Shown piece by piece: positions 1-7,735 of a stretch of DNA of 64,000 bases. Positions within the stretch are counted from its first letter, which is position 1; each line of letters starts with the position of its first letter. The position numbers and the translations under genes are program-made. Under the pieces are notes generated by a model, which searched no databases, was not told the origin of the DNA, and worked only from the letters and a program-made list of their open reading frames with translations. Source of the DNA: Asanoa ishikariensis (GTDB lineage Bacteria > Actinomycetota > Actinomycetes > Mycobacteriales > Micromonosporaceae); NCBI RefSeq assembly GCF_900107455.1, contig NZ_FNQB01000002.1, forward strand, positions 310,001-374,000. The letters are read 5' to 3'.

Positions 1-963
1 TGGAAGGTCGAGACGATCGGCGACGACATCGCCTGGATGCGGTTCGGCGAGGACGGTCGGCTGTACGCGGTCAACCCGGAGTTCGGCCTGTTCGGTGTCG
101 CGCCGGGCACCGACTACCGGACCAACCCCAACGCGATGCGTACGCTCGCCCGAGGCAACTCGGTGTTCACCAACGTCGCGCTGACCGACGACGGCGACAT
201 CTGGTGGGAGGGCATGGGCGAGCCGCCCGCGCACCTCACCGACTGGAAGGGCCAGTCGTGGACCCCGGAGAGCGGCGAGCTGTCGTCGCACCCCAACAGC
301 CGGTTCTGCACGCCGATCTCGCAGTGCCCGATCATCGCGCCGGAGTACACCGACCCGGCGGGCGTGCCGATCGACGCGATCCTGTTCGGCGGCCGGCGCA
401 AGACGACGATCCCGCTGGTGACCGAGGCCCGCGACTGGGTGCACGGGGTCTACCTGGGCGCGACGCTGTCCTCGGAGACCACGGCCGCCGCGGCCGGCCA
501 GGTCGGCGTGGTCCGTCGCGACCCGATGGCGATGCTGCCGTTCATCGGCTACAACGCCGGCGACTACTTCGCCCACTGGATCGAGATGGGCAAGGGCAAC
601 GGGGCCGACACGGCGCGGCTGCCGAAGATCTTCTACGTCAACTGGTTCCGGCGCGACGCCGACGGCGGCTTCCTCTGGCCGGGCTTCGGCGAGAACTCCC
701 GGGTTCTCAAGTGGATCGTCGAGCGGCTCGACGGCCGGGGCGAAGCCGTGGAGACCGCGATCGGGCACGTGCCGACGCCGGACGCGCTCGACCTGACCGG
801 GCTCGACGTCTCTCCGGAAGCGGTGGCGGCCGCCCTGCGCGTGGACGCCGACGAGTGGCGGGCGGAGCTCCCGCAGGTCACGGAGTGGTTCGAGAAGTTC
901 GGCGACAAGCTGCCCGGCGTGCTCTGGGCCGAGCTAGACGCGCTCAAGGCCCGCCTGAGCTGA
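1..963 (+). CDS. pckG: phosphoenolpyruvate carboxykinase (GTP), C-terminal part
   Basis: Catalyses oxaloacetate + GTP to phosphoenolpyruvate + CO2 + GDP, the entry step of gluconeogenesis, in the cytosol. The frame is open from base 1, so the N-terminal half lies outside the window; about 320 residues are visible. Recognisable GTP-PEPCK segments are [10 protein letters not shown] near the start, [14 protein letters not shown] in the middle and [13 protein letters not shown] near the C-terminal third, which belongs to the nucleotide-binding end of the family. The gene ends in TGA and is followed at once by a strong hairpin. Truncation is only due to the window edge. Confidence 0.95.
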   Translation, partial: WKVETIGDDIAWMRFGEDGRLYAVNPEFGLFGVAPGTDYRTNPNAMRTLARGNSVFTNVALTDDGDIWWEGMGEPPAHLTDWKGQSWTPESGELSSHPNSRFCTPISQCPIIAPEYTDPAGVPIDAILFGGRRKTTIPLVTEARDWVHGVYLGATLSSETTAAAAGQVGVVRRDPMAMLPFIGYNAGDYFAHWIEMGKGNGADTARLPKIFYVNWFRRDADGGFLWPGFGENSRVLKWIVERLDGRGEAVETAIGHVPTPDALDLTGLDVSPEAVAAALRVDADEWRAELPQVTEWFEKFGDKLPGVLWAELDALKARLS

Positions 964-977
964 CGTCGCATCGCTTC

Positions 978-1003
978 GGGAGGCCCGAGGGGACGGGCCT
1001 CCC
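978..1003 (+). terminator. hairpin terminator after pckG
   Basis: Perfect 9-bp stem (GGGAGGCCC / GGGCCTCCC) with an 8-nt loop, 15 bp after the pckG stop. There is no U-tract. The 3' arm directly abuts the -10 box of the next gene. Confidence 0.7.
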
Positions 1004-1009
1004 TACACT
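1004..1009 (+). promoter_or_regulatory. -10 box (TACACT), leaderless start
   Basis: TACACT ends 7 nt before ATG 1017, so the transcript would begin at or next to the start codon. No clear -35 is visible; that region is the terminator stem. Confidence 0.55.
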
Positions 1010-1016
1010 CACGTTC

Positions 1017-1874
1017 ATGCCCCCGACGGTCCGCGCGTTGGTCGCGCTCCTCTACGCGACGGCCGCCGCCACCGTCGTGGTCGAGCTAGTCAATTGGGCG
1101 TACGCGCCGGAGCACGGCTTCGGGCTGGCGGTGCGCACCGGCTGGGCGCTGGTCCGCTCGTTCGGCTTCCTGATCCTGGTCTGGCACGTGCGCCGGGGCC
1201 GGGCCGGCGCCAAGCCGCTCGGGCTGATCCTCGCCGTCACCACCGTCTTCGCCGTCGGCCGGCTGGTCGTGCCGCGCTCCGGCGTGCCGCCGCTGCCCGG
1301 CGCGATCGGCTTCGCAGTGCTCACCGCGCTCTGCCTGGCGGTGGTCGTGCTGCTCTACCGGGCGCCGACGGTAGGCACCCATCTCGTCCGGCACCCCAAC
1401 CGGCTCGTTCTCGACCGACGCGGCATCGGCTGGCAGGAGGGCGTGCCGCGCCGGCCACCGGTCGCCGCCTGGACGCTGACCGCCCGGGTCGCCTCCTTCA
1501 CCTTTCCGGCACTGATGGTGGTGCCGGCGTTGGTGGCGCTGGGTCAGGGCGAACTGAGCCGGCTGCCGCTGGTGCTCGGCTGGCTGCTGTTCGCGATCGT
1601 CGTCGGCAACGTTCTGCTGCCGATCGGCATCTTTCTGCTCCGCGACCAGGCCTGGGCACGCGTCTCGCTGGTCGTCGTCACGGTCGTGGTGCTGCTGGTC
1701 GACCTGCCGATGTGCTTCTACCTGCTCGGCCTCGACGGGCTCATCCGCGACGGCGGCCCGCTGCTCGCCGCCGCGGCGGTGACCCTCTGGGGCGTCGCCC
1801 GCTCGCGGACCACAACCGATGCCCGCGTGCCGAGGCCGCGCGCGGAGTCCCCTCTCCCGGATACGGTTCGGTGA
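1017..1874 (+). CDS. multi-pass integral membrane protein, unknown function
   Basis: 285 residues with about seven or eight hydrophobic segments spread over the whole length (first at residues 4-24, last near 250-265) and a polar arginine-rich tail. I do not recognise a family. The start at ATG 1017 is chosen because it has a -10 box 7 nt upstream; longer readings of the frame run antisense-like through pckG. Its stop overlaps the next gene's ATG (ATGA), so it is probably co-transcribed and translationally coupled with the flavoprotein. Function cannot be inferred beyond membrane location. Confidence 0.8.
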   Translation: MPPTVRALVALLYATAAATVVVELVNWAYAPEHGFGLAVRTGWALVRSFGFLILVWHVRRGRAGAKPLGLILAVTTVFAVGRLVVPRSGVPPLPGAIGFAVLTALCLAVVVLLYRAPTVGTHLVRHPNRLVLDRRGIGWQEGVPRRPPVAAWTLTARVASFTFPALMVVPALVALGQGELSRLPLVLGWLLFAIVVGNVLLPIGIFLLRDQAWARVSLVVVTVVVLLVDLPMCFYLLGLDGLIRDGGPLLAAAAVTLWGVARSRTTTDARVPRPRAESPLPDTVR

Positions 1875-3028
1875 TGATCGATTACGACGTGCTCGTCGTC
1901 GGCGCCGGTCCCGCCGGTGCCACGGCGGCGGTGGCCGCGCGCCGGGCCGGCGCCAGCGTGCTGCTGCTCGACCGGTCCAGCTTCCCGCGCGACAAGACCT
2001 GCGGTGACGGCATCGCGCCGCACGTGCTCGATGTGCTGGCCGGGCTCGGCGTCCACGACATCGCGGCCGGCTATGAGCCCGTCCGTTCGCTGAGCCTGGA
2101 GACGCCCGACGGGGTCGCCGCCGGCGAGCTACGCCGACCCGACTACACCATTCCCCGGTACGTGCTGGACGCGCGCATCGTCGACGCGGCCGTCGGTGCC
2201 GGCGCGGAGCTGCGCCGGCACACGGTCAGGTCCGTGCGCGTGGAGGCCGACCGCGTCGTGGTCGACGACACGATCGCGGCCAAGGTGCTGATCGGTGCCG
2301 ACGGCGCCGGCTCGGTGGTCCGCCGGTCGCTCGGGCACCGACCCAACCAGGGCCGGCACCTGGCCGTGGCGATGCGCGGTTACGTGCCCTTTCCCGGGCT
2401 GACCGATCAGCGGATCGTCACCTCGGGGCCGCGGTGGCCCGCGTACGCCTGGGCGTTCCCGATCGGCGACGGCACGGCGAACGTGGGCTACGGCGAGGTG
2501 ATGCGGGGTCGGCCGCTCAGCCGTACGCACCTGCTCGACCGGATGGCCGATCTGCTGCCCGAGATCGATATCGCCGACGTCACCCGGCTGCGCGCCCATC
2601 ACCTGCCGCTGTCGACCTCGCGCCCGCCGCTCGGTGCCGGACGGGTGGTGTTGGTGGGCGACGCCCACTCGCTGATCAACCCGTTCACCGGCGAGGGCAT
2701 CTTCTACGCGGTGCTGTCCGGCTCGCTGGCCGGGCACGCGGCCGCGGTCACACCGGCCCACGCCGCGCGGGCGCACGCCACGGCGCTGCGCCGCCGGCTC
2801 GGCCGGCACCTGCGGCACAGCGCCGCCGCGGCCTGGCTGGCCCGCACACCAGCGGTGATCCAGGCCGCGGTCCGGGCAGCCGGGGCCGACCGCCGGGTCT
2901 TCGACTCGATCGTCGAACTCGGCCTCGGCGACGGTCTGTTACAGCCCCGTACGCTGGGGCGCATTGCTCGGGAGCTGACCGTTCGGCCAGAACAAGCTCG
3001 TCCGTTCGTCCATGGCGGGGGTCGCTAG
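1874..3028 (+). CDS. geranylgeranyl reductase family FAD-dependent oxidoreductase
   Basis: 384 residues. N-terminal FAD-binding GxGxxG (GAGPAGATAA, about residues 10-19), a central GADGAGSVVR motif, and the typical second FAD motif GDAHSLINPFTGEGI near residue 260 place it in the geranylgeranyl reductase family (related to PHBH-type flavoproteins). Members saturate prenyl double bonds, for example in chlorophyll, archaeal lipids and the menaquinone side chain (MenJ). It overlaps the preceding membrane protein by 4 bp and lies 10 bp before a Z-prenyl diphosphate synthase. A role in making partly saturated menaquinone or polyprenyl lipid is an inference from the family and this context. Confidence 0.85.
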   Translation: MIDYDVLVVGAGPAGATAAVAARRAGASVLLLDRSSFPRDKTCGDGIAPHVLDVLAGLGVHDIAAGYEPVRSLSLETPDGVAAGELRRPDYTIPRYVLDARIVDAAVGAGAELRRHTVRSVRVEADRVVVDDTIAAKVLIGADGAGSVVRRSLGHRPNQGRHLAVAMRGYVPFPGLTDQRIVTSGPRWPAYAWAFPIGDGTANVGYGEVMRGRPLSRTHLLDRMADLLPEIDIADVTRLRAHHLPLSTSRPPLGAGRVVLVGDAHSLINPFTGEGIFYAVLSGSLAGHAAAVTPAHAARAHATALRRRLGRHLRHSAAAAWLARTPAVIQAAVRAAGADRRVFDSIVELGLGDGLLQPRTLGRIARELTVRPEQARPFVHGGGR

Positions 3029-3031
3029 TCT
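3026..3031 (+). promoter_or_regulatory. -10 box (TAGTCT) inside the end of the reductase gene
   Basis: TAGTCT ends 7 nt before ATG 3039 and overlaps the last codon of the upstream gene, so the prenyl synthase can be transcribed alone as a leaderless mRNA. Confidence 0.45.
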
Positions 3032-3038
3032 GCAAGTG

Positions 3039-3809
3039 ATGAATCTGCGTGATCTCGTCTATTCGATCTACGAACGGCGGCTGAGTGCTCGGCTGACGGG
3101 CAAACCCGTGCCTCGCCACGTCGGTGTGATGTGCGACGGCAATCGCCGGTGGGCCAAGGAGATGGGATACGTCGATCCCAACGACGGCCATCGGGTCGGC
3201 GCGGCGAAGATCAAGCATCTGCTCGGCTGGTGTGACGAGGCGGGCGTCGAGCACGTGACGCTCTACCTGCTGGCCACCGACAACCTGCGTCGGCCGGCGG
3301 CCCAGCTCGACCCACTGCTCCAGATCATCGAAGACCTCGTGGTCGAGCTCGCCGAGGACGCCAACCCGTGGCGGCTGCGCATCGTCGGCGCGCTCGACCT
3401 GCTGCCGGCCCAGACAGCGGCCGCGCTCAAGGCGGCCCAGGAGCGCACCCGCGACCGGGTGGGCGGGGCCGAGGTCAACATCGCGGTCGGCTACGGCGGC
3501 CGGCGGGAGATCGCCGACGCGGTCCGCTCGCTGCTCCAGGAGCACGCGTCGCGCGGCGGCACCCTGGAGGAGCTGGCCGAGGTGCTCGACGTCGACCACA
3601 TCGCCGAGCACCTATACACCCGCGGCCAGCCCGATCCCGACCTGGTCATCCGCACCAGCGGCGAGCAGCGGCTGTCGGGCTTCCTGCTCTGGCAGTCGGC
3701 GCACTCCGAGTTCTATTTCTGTGACGCCAACTGGCCCGACTTCCGACGGGTCGACTTCCTGCGGGCCCTGCGCTCCTACGCGAGCCGCCAACGCCGCTAC
3801 GGCGCCTAG
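3039..3809 (+). CDS. uppS: (2Z)-isoprenyl diphosphate synthase, UppS family
   Basis: Adds isopentenyl diphosphate units in cis configuration to an allylic diphosphate. 256 residues. Signature MCDGNRRWAK (catalytic Asp33) binds the substrate diphosphate; RTSGEQRLSGFLLWQ starts near residue 205, and the Ser/Glu of SAHSEFYF follows. The length and the position near the phoH2/glpX/ispH group resemble mycobacterial Rv1086 (short-chain Z-farnesyl diphosphate synthase) rather than the longer Rv2361c-type synthase, so product length is uncertain. ATG 3039 is preferred over the in-frame ATG 3012, which would overlap the reductase and lacks a promoter. Confidence 0.92.
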   Translation: MNLRDLVYSIYERRLSARLTGKPVPRHVGVMCDGNRRWAKEMGYVDPNDGHRVGAAKIKHLLGWCDEAGVEHVTLYLLATDNLRRPAAQLDPLLQIIEDLVVELAEDANPWRLRIVGALDLLPAQTAAALKAAQERTRDRVGGAEVNIAVGYGGRREIADAVRSLLQEHASRGGTLEELAEVLDVDHIAEHLYTRGQPDPDLVIRTSGEQRLSGFLLWQSAHSEFYFCDANWPDFRRVDFLRALRSYASRQRRYGA

Positions 3810-3938
3810 CCGCCCGTCCGATCGGCCCAGGTCCGGCGTTACGCCTCCTGCCGCTCGCGGCGGCCATGCCCCCGAAGGCCTGTTCCGCCGCCACTCGCCT
3901 GAGCACCTGGGCGGGTAGCGGCCATCGATGCCGCACGG

Positions 3939-3944
3939 CACACT
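3939..3944 (+). promoter_or_regulatory. -10-like box (CACACT)
   Basis: CACACT ends 7 nt before ATG 3952. It deviates from TANNNT at the first base, so this is weaker than most sites in the window. Confidence 0.35.
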
Positions 3945-3951
3945 TCGTGCC

Positions 3952-4422
3952 ATGAGGCTGCATCGCGTCTTCCAGGTCGGGCTCGTGATCGCCGCCGGGG
4001 CGCTGGCCCTCGGCTGCACGTCGACGGTGGACCGCCAGGCGGCAGCCCCGCCGGCCTCGCCTGGCATGACGGCGGCGTCGCCGCAGGCCGCGCCGCCGAG
4101 CGCCTCGGTCGCGCCCAGCGCGACGAGCGTTCCTGGCACCGAGATGACCCCGCCGGCGGACCGAAACGTCTGTGGCCGGGTCCGGACCGCGACCACCGAC
4201 TACTCGCGGTCCTATGACAACGCGGTGCAGACGGACAAGGAGATGATCGGCAAGAAATGGTCAGGCTTCATCCGTGAGCGCGCCAAAGAGGCGACCGACC
4301 CGAAGCTCAAGGGCGACCTGACGAAGGTGGCCGACGAGGTCGCCCGCTGGCGACCGGGCCAACCGGACCTACGCGCCTACACGAGCCTGCTCAACACGGC
4401 CTGCGCCCGCTGGGGAGTCTGA
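3952..4422 (+). CDS. putative secreted lipoprotein
   Basis: 156 residues. The N-terminus has basic residues, a hydrophobic core and the lipobox ALGC (Cys about residue 19), followed by an Ala/Pro/Ser-rich linker to about residue 65 and a small folded domain. The mature domain has two further cysteines (CGRV... and CARWGV at the C-terminus) that could form a disulphide. I do not recognise the domain. It stands alone between uppS and the converging otsB. ATG 3952 is chosen because it places the signal peptide correctly; an in-frame ATG 24 nt upstream would lengthen the n-region. Confidence 0.75.
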   Translation: MRLHRVFQVGLVIAAGALALGCTSTVDRQAAAPPASPGMTAASPQAAPPSASVAPSATSVPGTEMTPPADRNVCGRVRTATTDYSRSYDNAVQTDKEMIGKKWSGFIRERAKEATDPKLKGDLTKVADEVARWRPGQPDLRAYTSLLNTACARWGV

Positions 4423-4484
4423 CCGTCCGGCTGGGCCGGTCGGCGGCGTTCAGCCAACCGGGCCACCGCCTGGCCGATCGGAGG

Positions 4485-5306
4485 TCAGCGCACCGAGGCC
4501 GCGGCGTCGTCCAGGAAGTCGCCCAACGCTTCGGGGGAGTCGAAGGTCAGGTCGGCGGCGCCGGCTACGGCCTGGCCGGTTTCCGGGTTGGCTACCGCGA
4601 CGCAGACTCCGAAGAAGGACGGGTCGCGTTCCTGGCGGTCGCGCAGTGCCGCGAAGGCTTTCAGGTCGGAGACGTCGTCACCGAAGTACCAGGCGCAGCC
4701 GGCCGAGGCGACCGCCTCGCCGATCACCAGGCCCTTGTCGCGGTCGACCGGCGGCTTGAGCTCGAGCACCATGCGGCCGGTCTGGGTCCGCAGGCCCAGC
4801 CGTTCGGCCTCGGCGTTGCCCCAGCGCTCGACCTCGCCGGCCAGCTCCGGCGCCGTGCGGTAGTGCAGGGCCACCGACAGGCGCTTGTATTCGACGAGGA
4901 TCTCCGCCGGTAGCTCCGCCCGGGCGCGGTCGGCCAGGTCGGCCATCGCCGGCACCCAGGGCAGCGCCGCGGGTTCGGTGACCGTCGGGCCGGAGCCGTG
5001 GCTGTGTTCGAGGCCGTAGAGGCCGTAGAGGTCGACGTCGGCGGCGCCAAGGCGGTCCCGGAGGAAGTCGACCGGGCGGGCCGAGACGATCGCCACCCGT
5101 CGGACGACCCGGGCCAGCGCGTCGATCGCCGACAGGGCCCGGGGCACCGGGCGCACCGCGGTCGGATCGTCCGCCACCGGCGCCAAGGTGCCGTCGAAGT
5201 CGAAGAACAGCACGCACTCGTTGGCCCGATCCGCGGTCAAGCGCCATGCGCTCTCCGCGTTCAGCGGGCGGTCGTCGCGCCCGTGGCCGTGATCTGACCC
5301 CCGCAC
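4485..5306 (-). CDS. otsB: trehalose-6-phosphate phosphatase
   Basis: Hydrolyses trehalose 6-phosphate to trehalose in the OtsAB pathway. 273 residues, normal for the family. HAD motif I DFDGT at residues 36-40 with nucleophile Asp36 and acid/base Asp38; HAD motif III/IV GDDVSD near residue 215. The GTG start at 5306 is supported by TAGGCT ending 7 nt upstream. A longer reading to 5726 runs over the neighbouring gene and is rejected. No otsA (synthase) lies nearby, so its partner must be encoded elsewhere. Confidence 0.9.
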   Translation of the reverse strand: MRGSDHGHGRDDRPLNAESAWRLTADRANECVLFFDFDGTLAPVADDPTAVRPVPRALSAIDALARVVRRVAIVSARPVDFLRDRLGAADVDLYGLYGLEHSHGSGPTVTEPAALPWVPAMADLADRARAELPAEILVEYKRLSVALHYRTAPELAGEVERWGNAEAERLGLRTQTGRMVLELKPPVDRDKGLVIGEAVASAGCAWYFGDDVSDLKAFAALRDRQERDPSFFGVCVAVANPETGQAVAGAADLTFDSPEALGDFLDDAAASVR

Positions 5307-5313
5307 AGGGCAA

Positions 5314-5319
5314 AGCCTA
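5314..5319 (-). promoter_or_regulatory. -10 box (TAGGCT) of otsB
   Basis: Read on the minus strand, TAGGCT is followed by 7 nt and then GTG 5306; this fixes the otsB start. Confidence 0.5.
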
Positions 5320-5380
5320 CCGGGTGTGAGCCGCCGCCGGACCCGACGGATCACCCGGTTGACAAGCCCCCGCTCGCCAA

Positions 5381-5737
5381 TTAGCGATCTTGCTGCCGCC
5401 CTGTCCGCTGTGTGAACGGGACGATGGCGCCCGCTTCCTCGCCGTGGCTGAGCAGATAACCCTCGACGAATCCGGCGTTGCGGTCGCCGGTGTGCGCGTC
5501 GACCTCGTTCAGCCGCATGGCCACGAACTCGGCGAGCGCGGCGATCCTTCCGTTGACCCGGGCGTACATCTCGGCGAGCACCGCGACGACGGTGCCCACC
5601 GACGCCACCGCGACGGTCGCCATGTTGAACGCCGTTGGAACTTCGCTCGTGTCTAGCACCCCGACGATGATGTTGGCAGTCGTGAACAGCGTGACCGAGA
5701 CGGCCGAGACGACGACCGCCCCCCATTTCAGGGCCAT
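5381..5737 (-). CDS. small two-TM membrane protein, unknown
   Basis: 118 residues with two hydrophobic segments (about residues 5-25 and 38-60), then a hydrophilic C-terminal half ending in a basic tail. Start ATG 5737 has a strong Shine-Dalgarno (AAAGGAGGGG). I recognise no family; the size and topology would fit a holin-like or small regulatory membrane protein, but nothing in the sequence proves it. It is part of the small accessory block 5.4-7.3 kb with the HTH regulator upstream on the same strand. The 180-bp gap between the two is visibly richer in A/T than the surroundings. Confidence 0.7.
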   Translation of the reverse strand: MALKWGAVVVSAVSVTLFTTANIIVGVLDTSEVPTAFNMATVAVASVGTVVAVLAEMYARVNGRIAALAEFVAMRLNEVDAHTGDRNAGFVEGYLLSHGEEAGAIVPFTQRTGRQQDR

Positions 5738-5918
5738 CGCAGACCCCTCCTTTGTTGTCCCGCAGGGCTTTGGCTGACCTCCGGTGCTCCCCACCCGACC
5801 CGAGCCCAAGCAGTACAAACGCGCACGCTACTGCGCTGCGTGGGCAAAGATCGTGCCATTCGCCACACGAGTTACAGCTTCTTTCGCCATTTGCGTAACG
5901 AGACCGCTACTTAGATGT

Positions 5919-6479
5919 TTAAACGGCTCTGCGACGCCTGGTCGGCCGGTCGGACGGCAACAACGGGCGGTACGCGAGATAGCGGATCGTCTCTCGAATG
6001 TGGAATTTCTCCGCATCGGACACATTGGGGTCCACGAGCCGGCGCAGCAGCGCCTCGACGTCGGGGTCCATCGGCGGAGCTGTCGGCGCGGGCCGTCCGG
6101 AGGTGGCCGCGTCCCAGCCGAGCACGCCGAACGCGGTGGACGGATTGAGGCCCAGGCCCGCGCAGAACGCGACCACCCGTTCGGCCTCGGGGTCGCTGGC
6201 CCAGTCGGCGCGTACCCAACGGTTGATCGTCTGTCGGGACACGCCCGTGCGACGGGACACCTCTGAACCGCTCCAGGCGCGGGTCGTCCGCGCGTCCTCG
6301 AGCGCCTTGCGAACGAATGCGGCGAACGCGATCTTGCGCCCGAGAGAGGTGTCCGGCACCGGCTGACGGTACGGCCAGTTCTCGATCTTCCCGGCTGATG
6401 TGCGCTGTGTGTATCGCGTGCGTGACGGGTCCGGGTGATCGCCGGTAAACGATCGAGCGGGCTGTTCGGGCAGCGTCAC
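5919..6479 (-). CDS. helix-turn-helix transcriptional regulator
   Basis: 186 residues. A Cro/XRE-like helix-turn-helix lies around residues 68-92 (SEVSRRTGVSRQTINRWVR), followed by a helical segment typical of actinobacterial regulators that act next to small accessory genes. The arginine-rich N- and C-termini are unconserved-looking. GTG 6479 has TAGTCT ending 6 nt upstream. The gene is divergent from 6630, and three TCACG/CGTGA dyads lie between them, so autoregulation and control of the divergent genes is a reasonable inference. Confidence 0.75.
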   Translation of the reverse strand: MTLPEQPARSFTGDHPDPSRTRYTQRTSAGKIENWPYRQPVPDTSLGRKIAFAAFVRKALEDARTTRAWSGSEVSRRTGVSRQTINRWVRADWASDPEAERVVAFCAGLGLNPSTAFGVLGWDAATSGRPAPTAPPMDPDVEALLRRLVDPNVSDAEKFHIRETIRYLAYRPLLPSDRPTRRRRAV

Positions 6480-6485
6480 GAGGTC

Positions 6486-6491
6486 AGACTA
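6486..6491 (-). promoter_or_regulatory. -10 box (TAGTCT) of the HTH gene
   Basis: Minus-strand TAGTCT, 6 nt, then GTG 6479: leaderless. Confidence 0.5.
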
Positions 6492-6534
6492 GGCCGACGC
6501 AGGTTCCGCGCTAATCGCCCGAAAAGCCGATGCT

Positions 6535-6611
6535 GTCACGCACGTGATACGCCTTACGGTGTGTCACGTGAACGAGACGAACAGTGGCGAAACGCGTCAC
6601 GGTTACGTGAC
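6535..6611. promoter_or_regulatory. three TCACG/CGTGA dyads, candidate operators
   Basis: Between the divergent HTH gene and the small gene at 6630 lie TCACG-CA-CGTGA (6536-6547), TCACGTGA (6564-6571) and GTCACG-GTTA-CGTGAC (6596-6611). All use the same half-site with spacers of 2, -2 (overlapping halves) and 4. The last sits just ahead of the ribosome-binding region of 6630. Binding by the adjacent HTH protein is inferred, not shown. Confidence 0.5.
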
Positions 6612-6629
6612 ATCAGGGGGTTCCGGGCG

Positions 6630-6986
6630 ATGAGCGAGCTGGCCACCCGGGAGCAGGCGTTCGGGCTGATCGCGGCAGGAGTCGCGGCCGGCATCACCGC
6701 ACCGTGGCGGCTCTACCTCGCCCGCGGTGCCAGATACGTATCGCTGCAAGTCGCTGACATGACCGAGTGGGACGCGTGGCGCCTGCACCTCGGCTGCCCC
6801 GACCTGCGGATCAAGGTCTACGACACCGGCGCCGAGCTGCGCCGGACCTCGGTCGCCGAGGTGGTCATCGACCAGTGCCGGGTCGCCGTGGAGCTGGTCG
6901 AGGAGGTAGGTGTGGACGACATCGACCACCTGCTCGCCGGCCATCCGCGGATCGACCGCGCACCGCGCTATCCGGACGAGCGGTGA
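6630..6986 (+). CDS. small protein of unknown function
   Basis: 118 residues, soluble, with no membrane segment; rich in aromatic residues in the first half (WRLYLARGARYVSLQV) and acidic in the C-terminal half. I do not recognise the family. ATG 6630 follows AGGGGG at modest distance; an upstream in-frame GTG cannot be excluded. It is divergent from the HTH gene and 16 bp upstream of 7003, with which it likely forms an operon controlled through the dyads at 6535-6611. Confidence 0.7.
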   Translation: MSELATREQAFGLIAAGVAAGITAPWRLYLARGARYVSLQVADMTEWDAWRLHLGCPDLRIKVYDTGAELRRTSVAEVVIDQCRVAVELVEEVGVDDIDHLLAGHPRIDRAPRYPDER

Positions 6987-7002
6987 GAGGCAGCGCGTAC
7001 CG

Positions 7003-7335
7003 ATGACCGTGTATTTCGCGATCTTTCTCGTCATGATGCTCGGCTCGTCCAGCTATGCGGCTGGACGGCTGCACGGGCGGGTCAGTTACCGGACCGGATA
7101 CAGACAAGGCTTTTTCGATGGCGACCGGGGCGTAGGGCTTCGCCGGCGCCAGGGGGCGCGGGCGGTGGCGGAAACGGCCCGGGCGGAACCGCGGCAACGG
7201 TCCGCACCGGACGTCCCGACCACCTTGATCGGTTCGGGAACCACCTATCTGAGCGCCTCCTTCGTGGGGACCACAACCGACGGCGGACGGCACGCCGCGG
7301 AGGTTCGCGAGATCGCGAGCCAGCCCGTGGGGTGA
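7003..7335 (+). CDS. small single-TM protein of unknown function
   Basis: 110 residues. One hydrophobic N-terminal segment (residues 2-20), then a Tyr/Arg/Gly-rich stretch (RVSYRTGYRQGFFDGDRG) that looks like a short conserved motif, then a low-complexity tail. The Shine-Dalgarno-like GAGAGG precedes ATG 7003. It is the second gene of the accessory operon begun at 6630. No function assigned. Confidence 0.65.
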   Translation: MTVYFAIFLVMMLGSSSYAAGRLHGRVSYRTGYRQGFFDGDRGVGLRRRQGARAVAETARAEPRQRSAPDVPTTLIGSGTTYLSASFVGTTTDGGRHAAEVREIASQPVG

Positions 7336-7456
7336 GTGGTCACCCGCGAGCGCTGACCGCCCGGTGGCAGGGCGGTCGCGCGCACCAGGGATCGGGCCAG
7401 TCCGGTGGCTCCGATCCCGACGGCAGCGACGCGTGAGGGGCGCGCGTCGCCGCCGG

Positions 7457-7490
7457 TGGCCGGCCCGGCTAGCGCCAGCCGGGCCGGCCA
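7457..7490 (+). terminator. GC-rich hairpin ending the accessory operon
   Basis: A 14-bp perfect stem with arm TGGCCGGCCCGGCT and loop AGCGCC, 120 bp after the stop at 7335. There is no U-tract. The remaining bases of the 7336-7573 gap show no further feature I can name. Confidence 0.6.
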
Positions 7491-7573
7491 ACCCCAACCT
7501 CTGTAAGAAGAAATCGCGGTAAACGAGTCGGACTTACTTCGGCGTGTACTTCCCCCGGATGGCAGATGCCAGT

Positions 7574-7579
7574 TAGCGT
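7574..7579 (+). promoter_or_regulatory. -10 box (TAGCGT) of the phoH operon
   Basis: TAGCGT, then 6 nt, then ATG 7586 of the small upstream ORF; there is no room for a 5' leader. Confidence 0.55.
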
Positions 7580-7585
7580 CTAGCC

Positions 7586-7735
7586 ATGGCGAGGGGTCAT
7601 CCCACGCCAGCCGGCCGGCCTGGACCTGCGACGACATCGCCACGGGGCCCGCATCCGACCCCGTGCTCCCGGGCACCGGACGAGGCGGAAACACGCGGGC
7701 GGTCCGGGTGCACGCTCGCCGGAGCAGGCCTGTGA
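7586..7735 (+). CDS. small leaderless ORF overlapping phoH (candidate phoAT antitoxin)
   Basis: 49 codons, ATG 7586 to TGA 7735. It begins 6 nt after a -10 box and its stop overlaps the phoH GTG in the classic GTGA arrangement, so phoH would be translationally coupled to it. In mycobacteria phoH2 is preceded by an overlapping small gene (phoAT) proposed as its antitoxin; by position this is the equivalent. The peptide is Pro/Gly/Arg/Thr-rich and low in complexity, and its third-position GC bias is weaker than in neighbouring genes. It may therefore act as a leader whose translation matters more than its product. Confidence 0.5.
   Translation: MARGHPTPAGRPGPATTSPRGPHPTPCSRAPDEAETRGRSGCTLAGAGL

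Noticed and set aside
4485-5726. Longer otsB start at 5726
   Set aside because: It would swallow the neighbouring small membrane-protein gene; GTG 5306 has a promoter at the right distance.
5828-5892. 20-codon reading (MAKEAV...) on the minus strand in the A/T-richer gap
   Set aside because: Too short, no ribosome-binding site, no further support.
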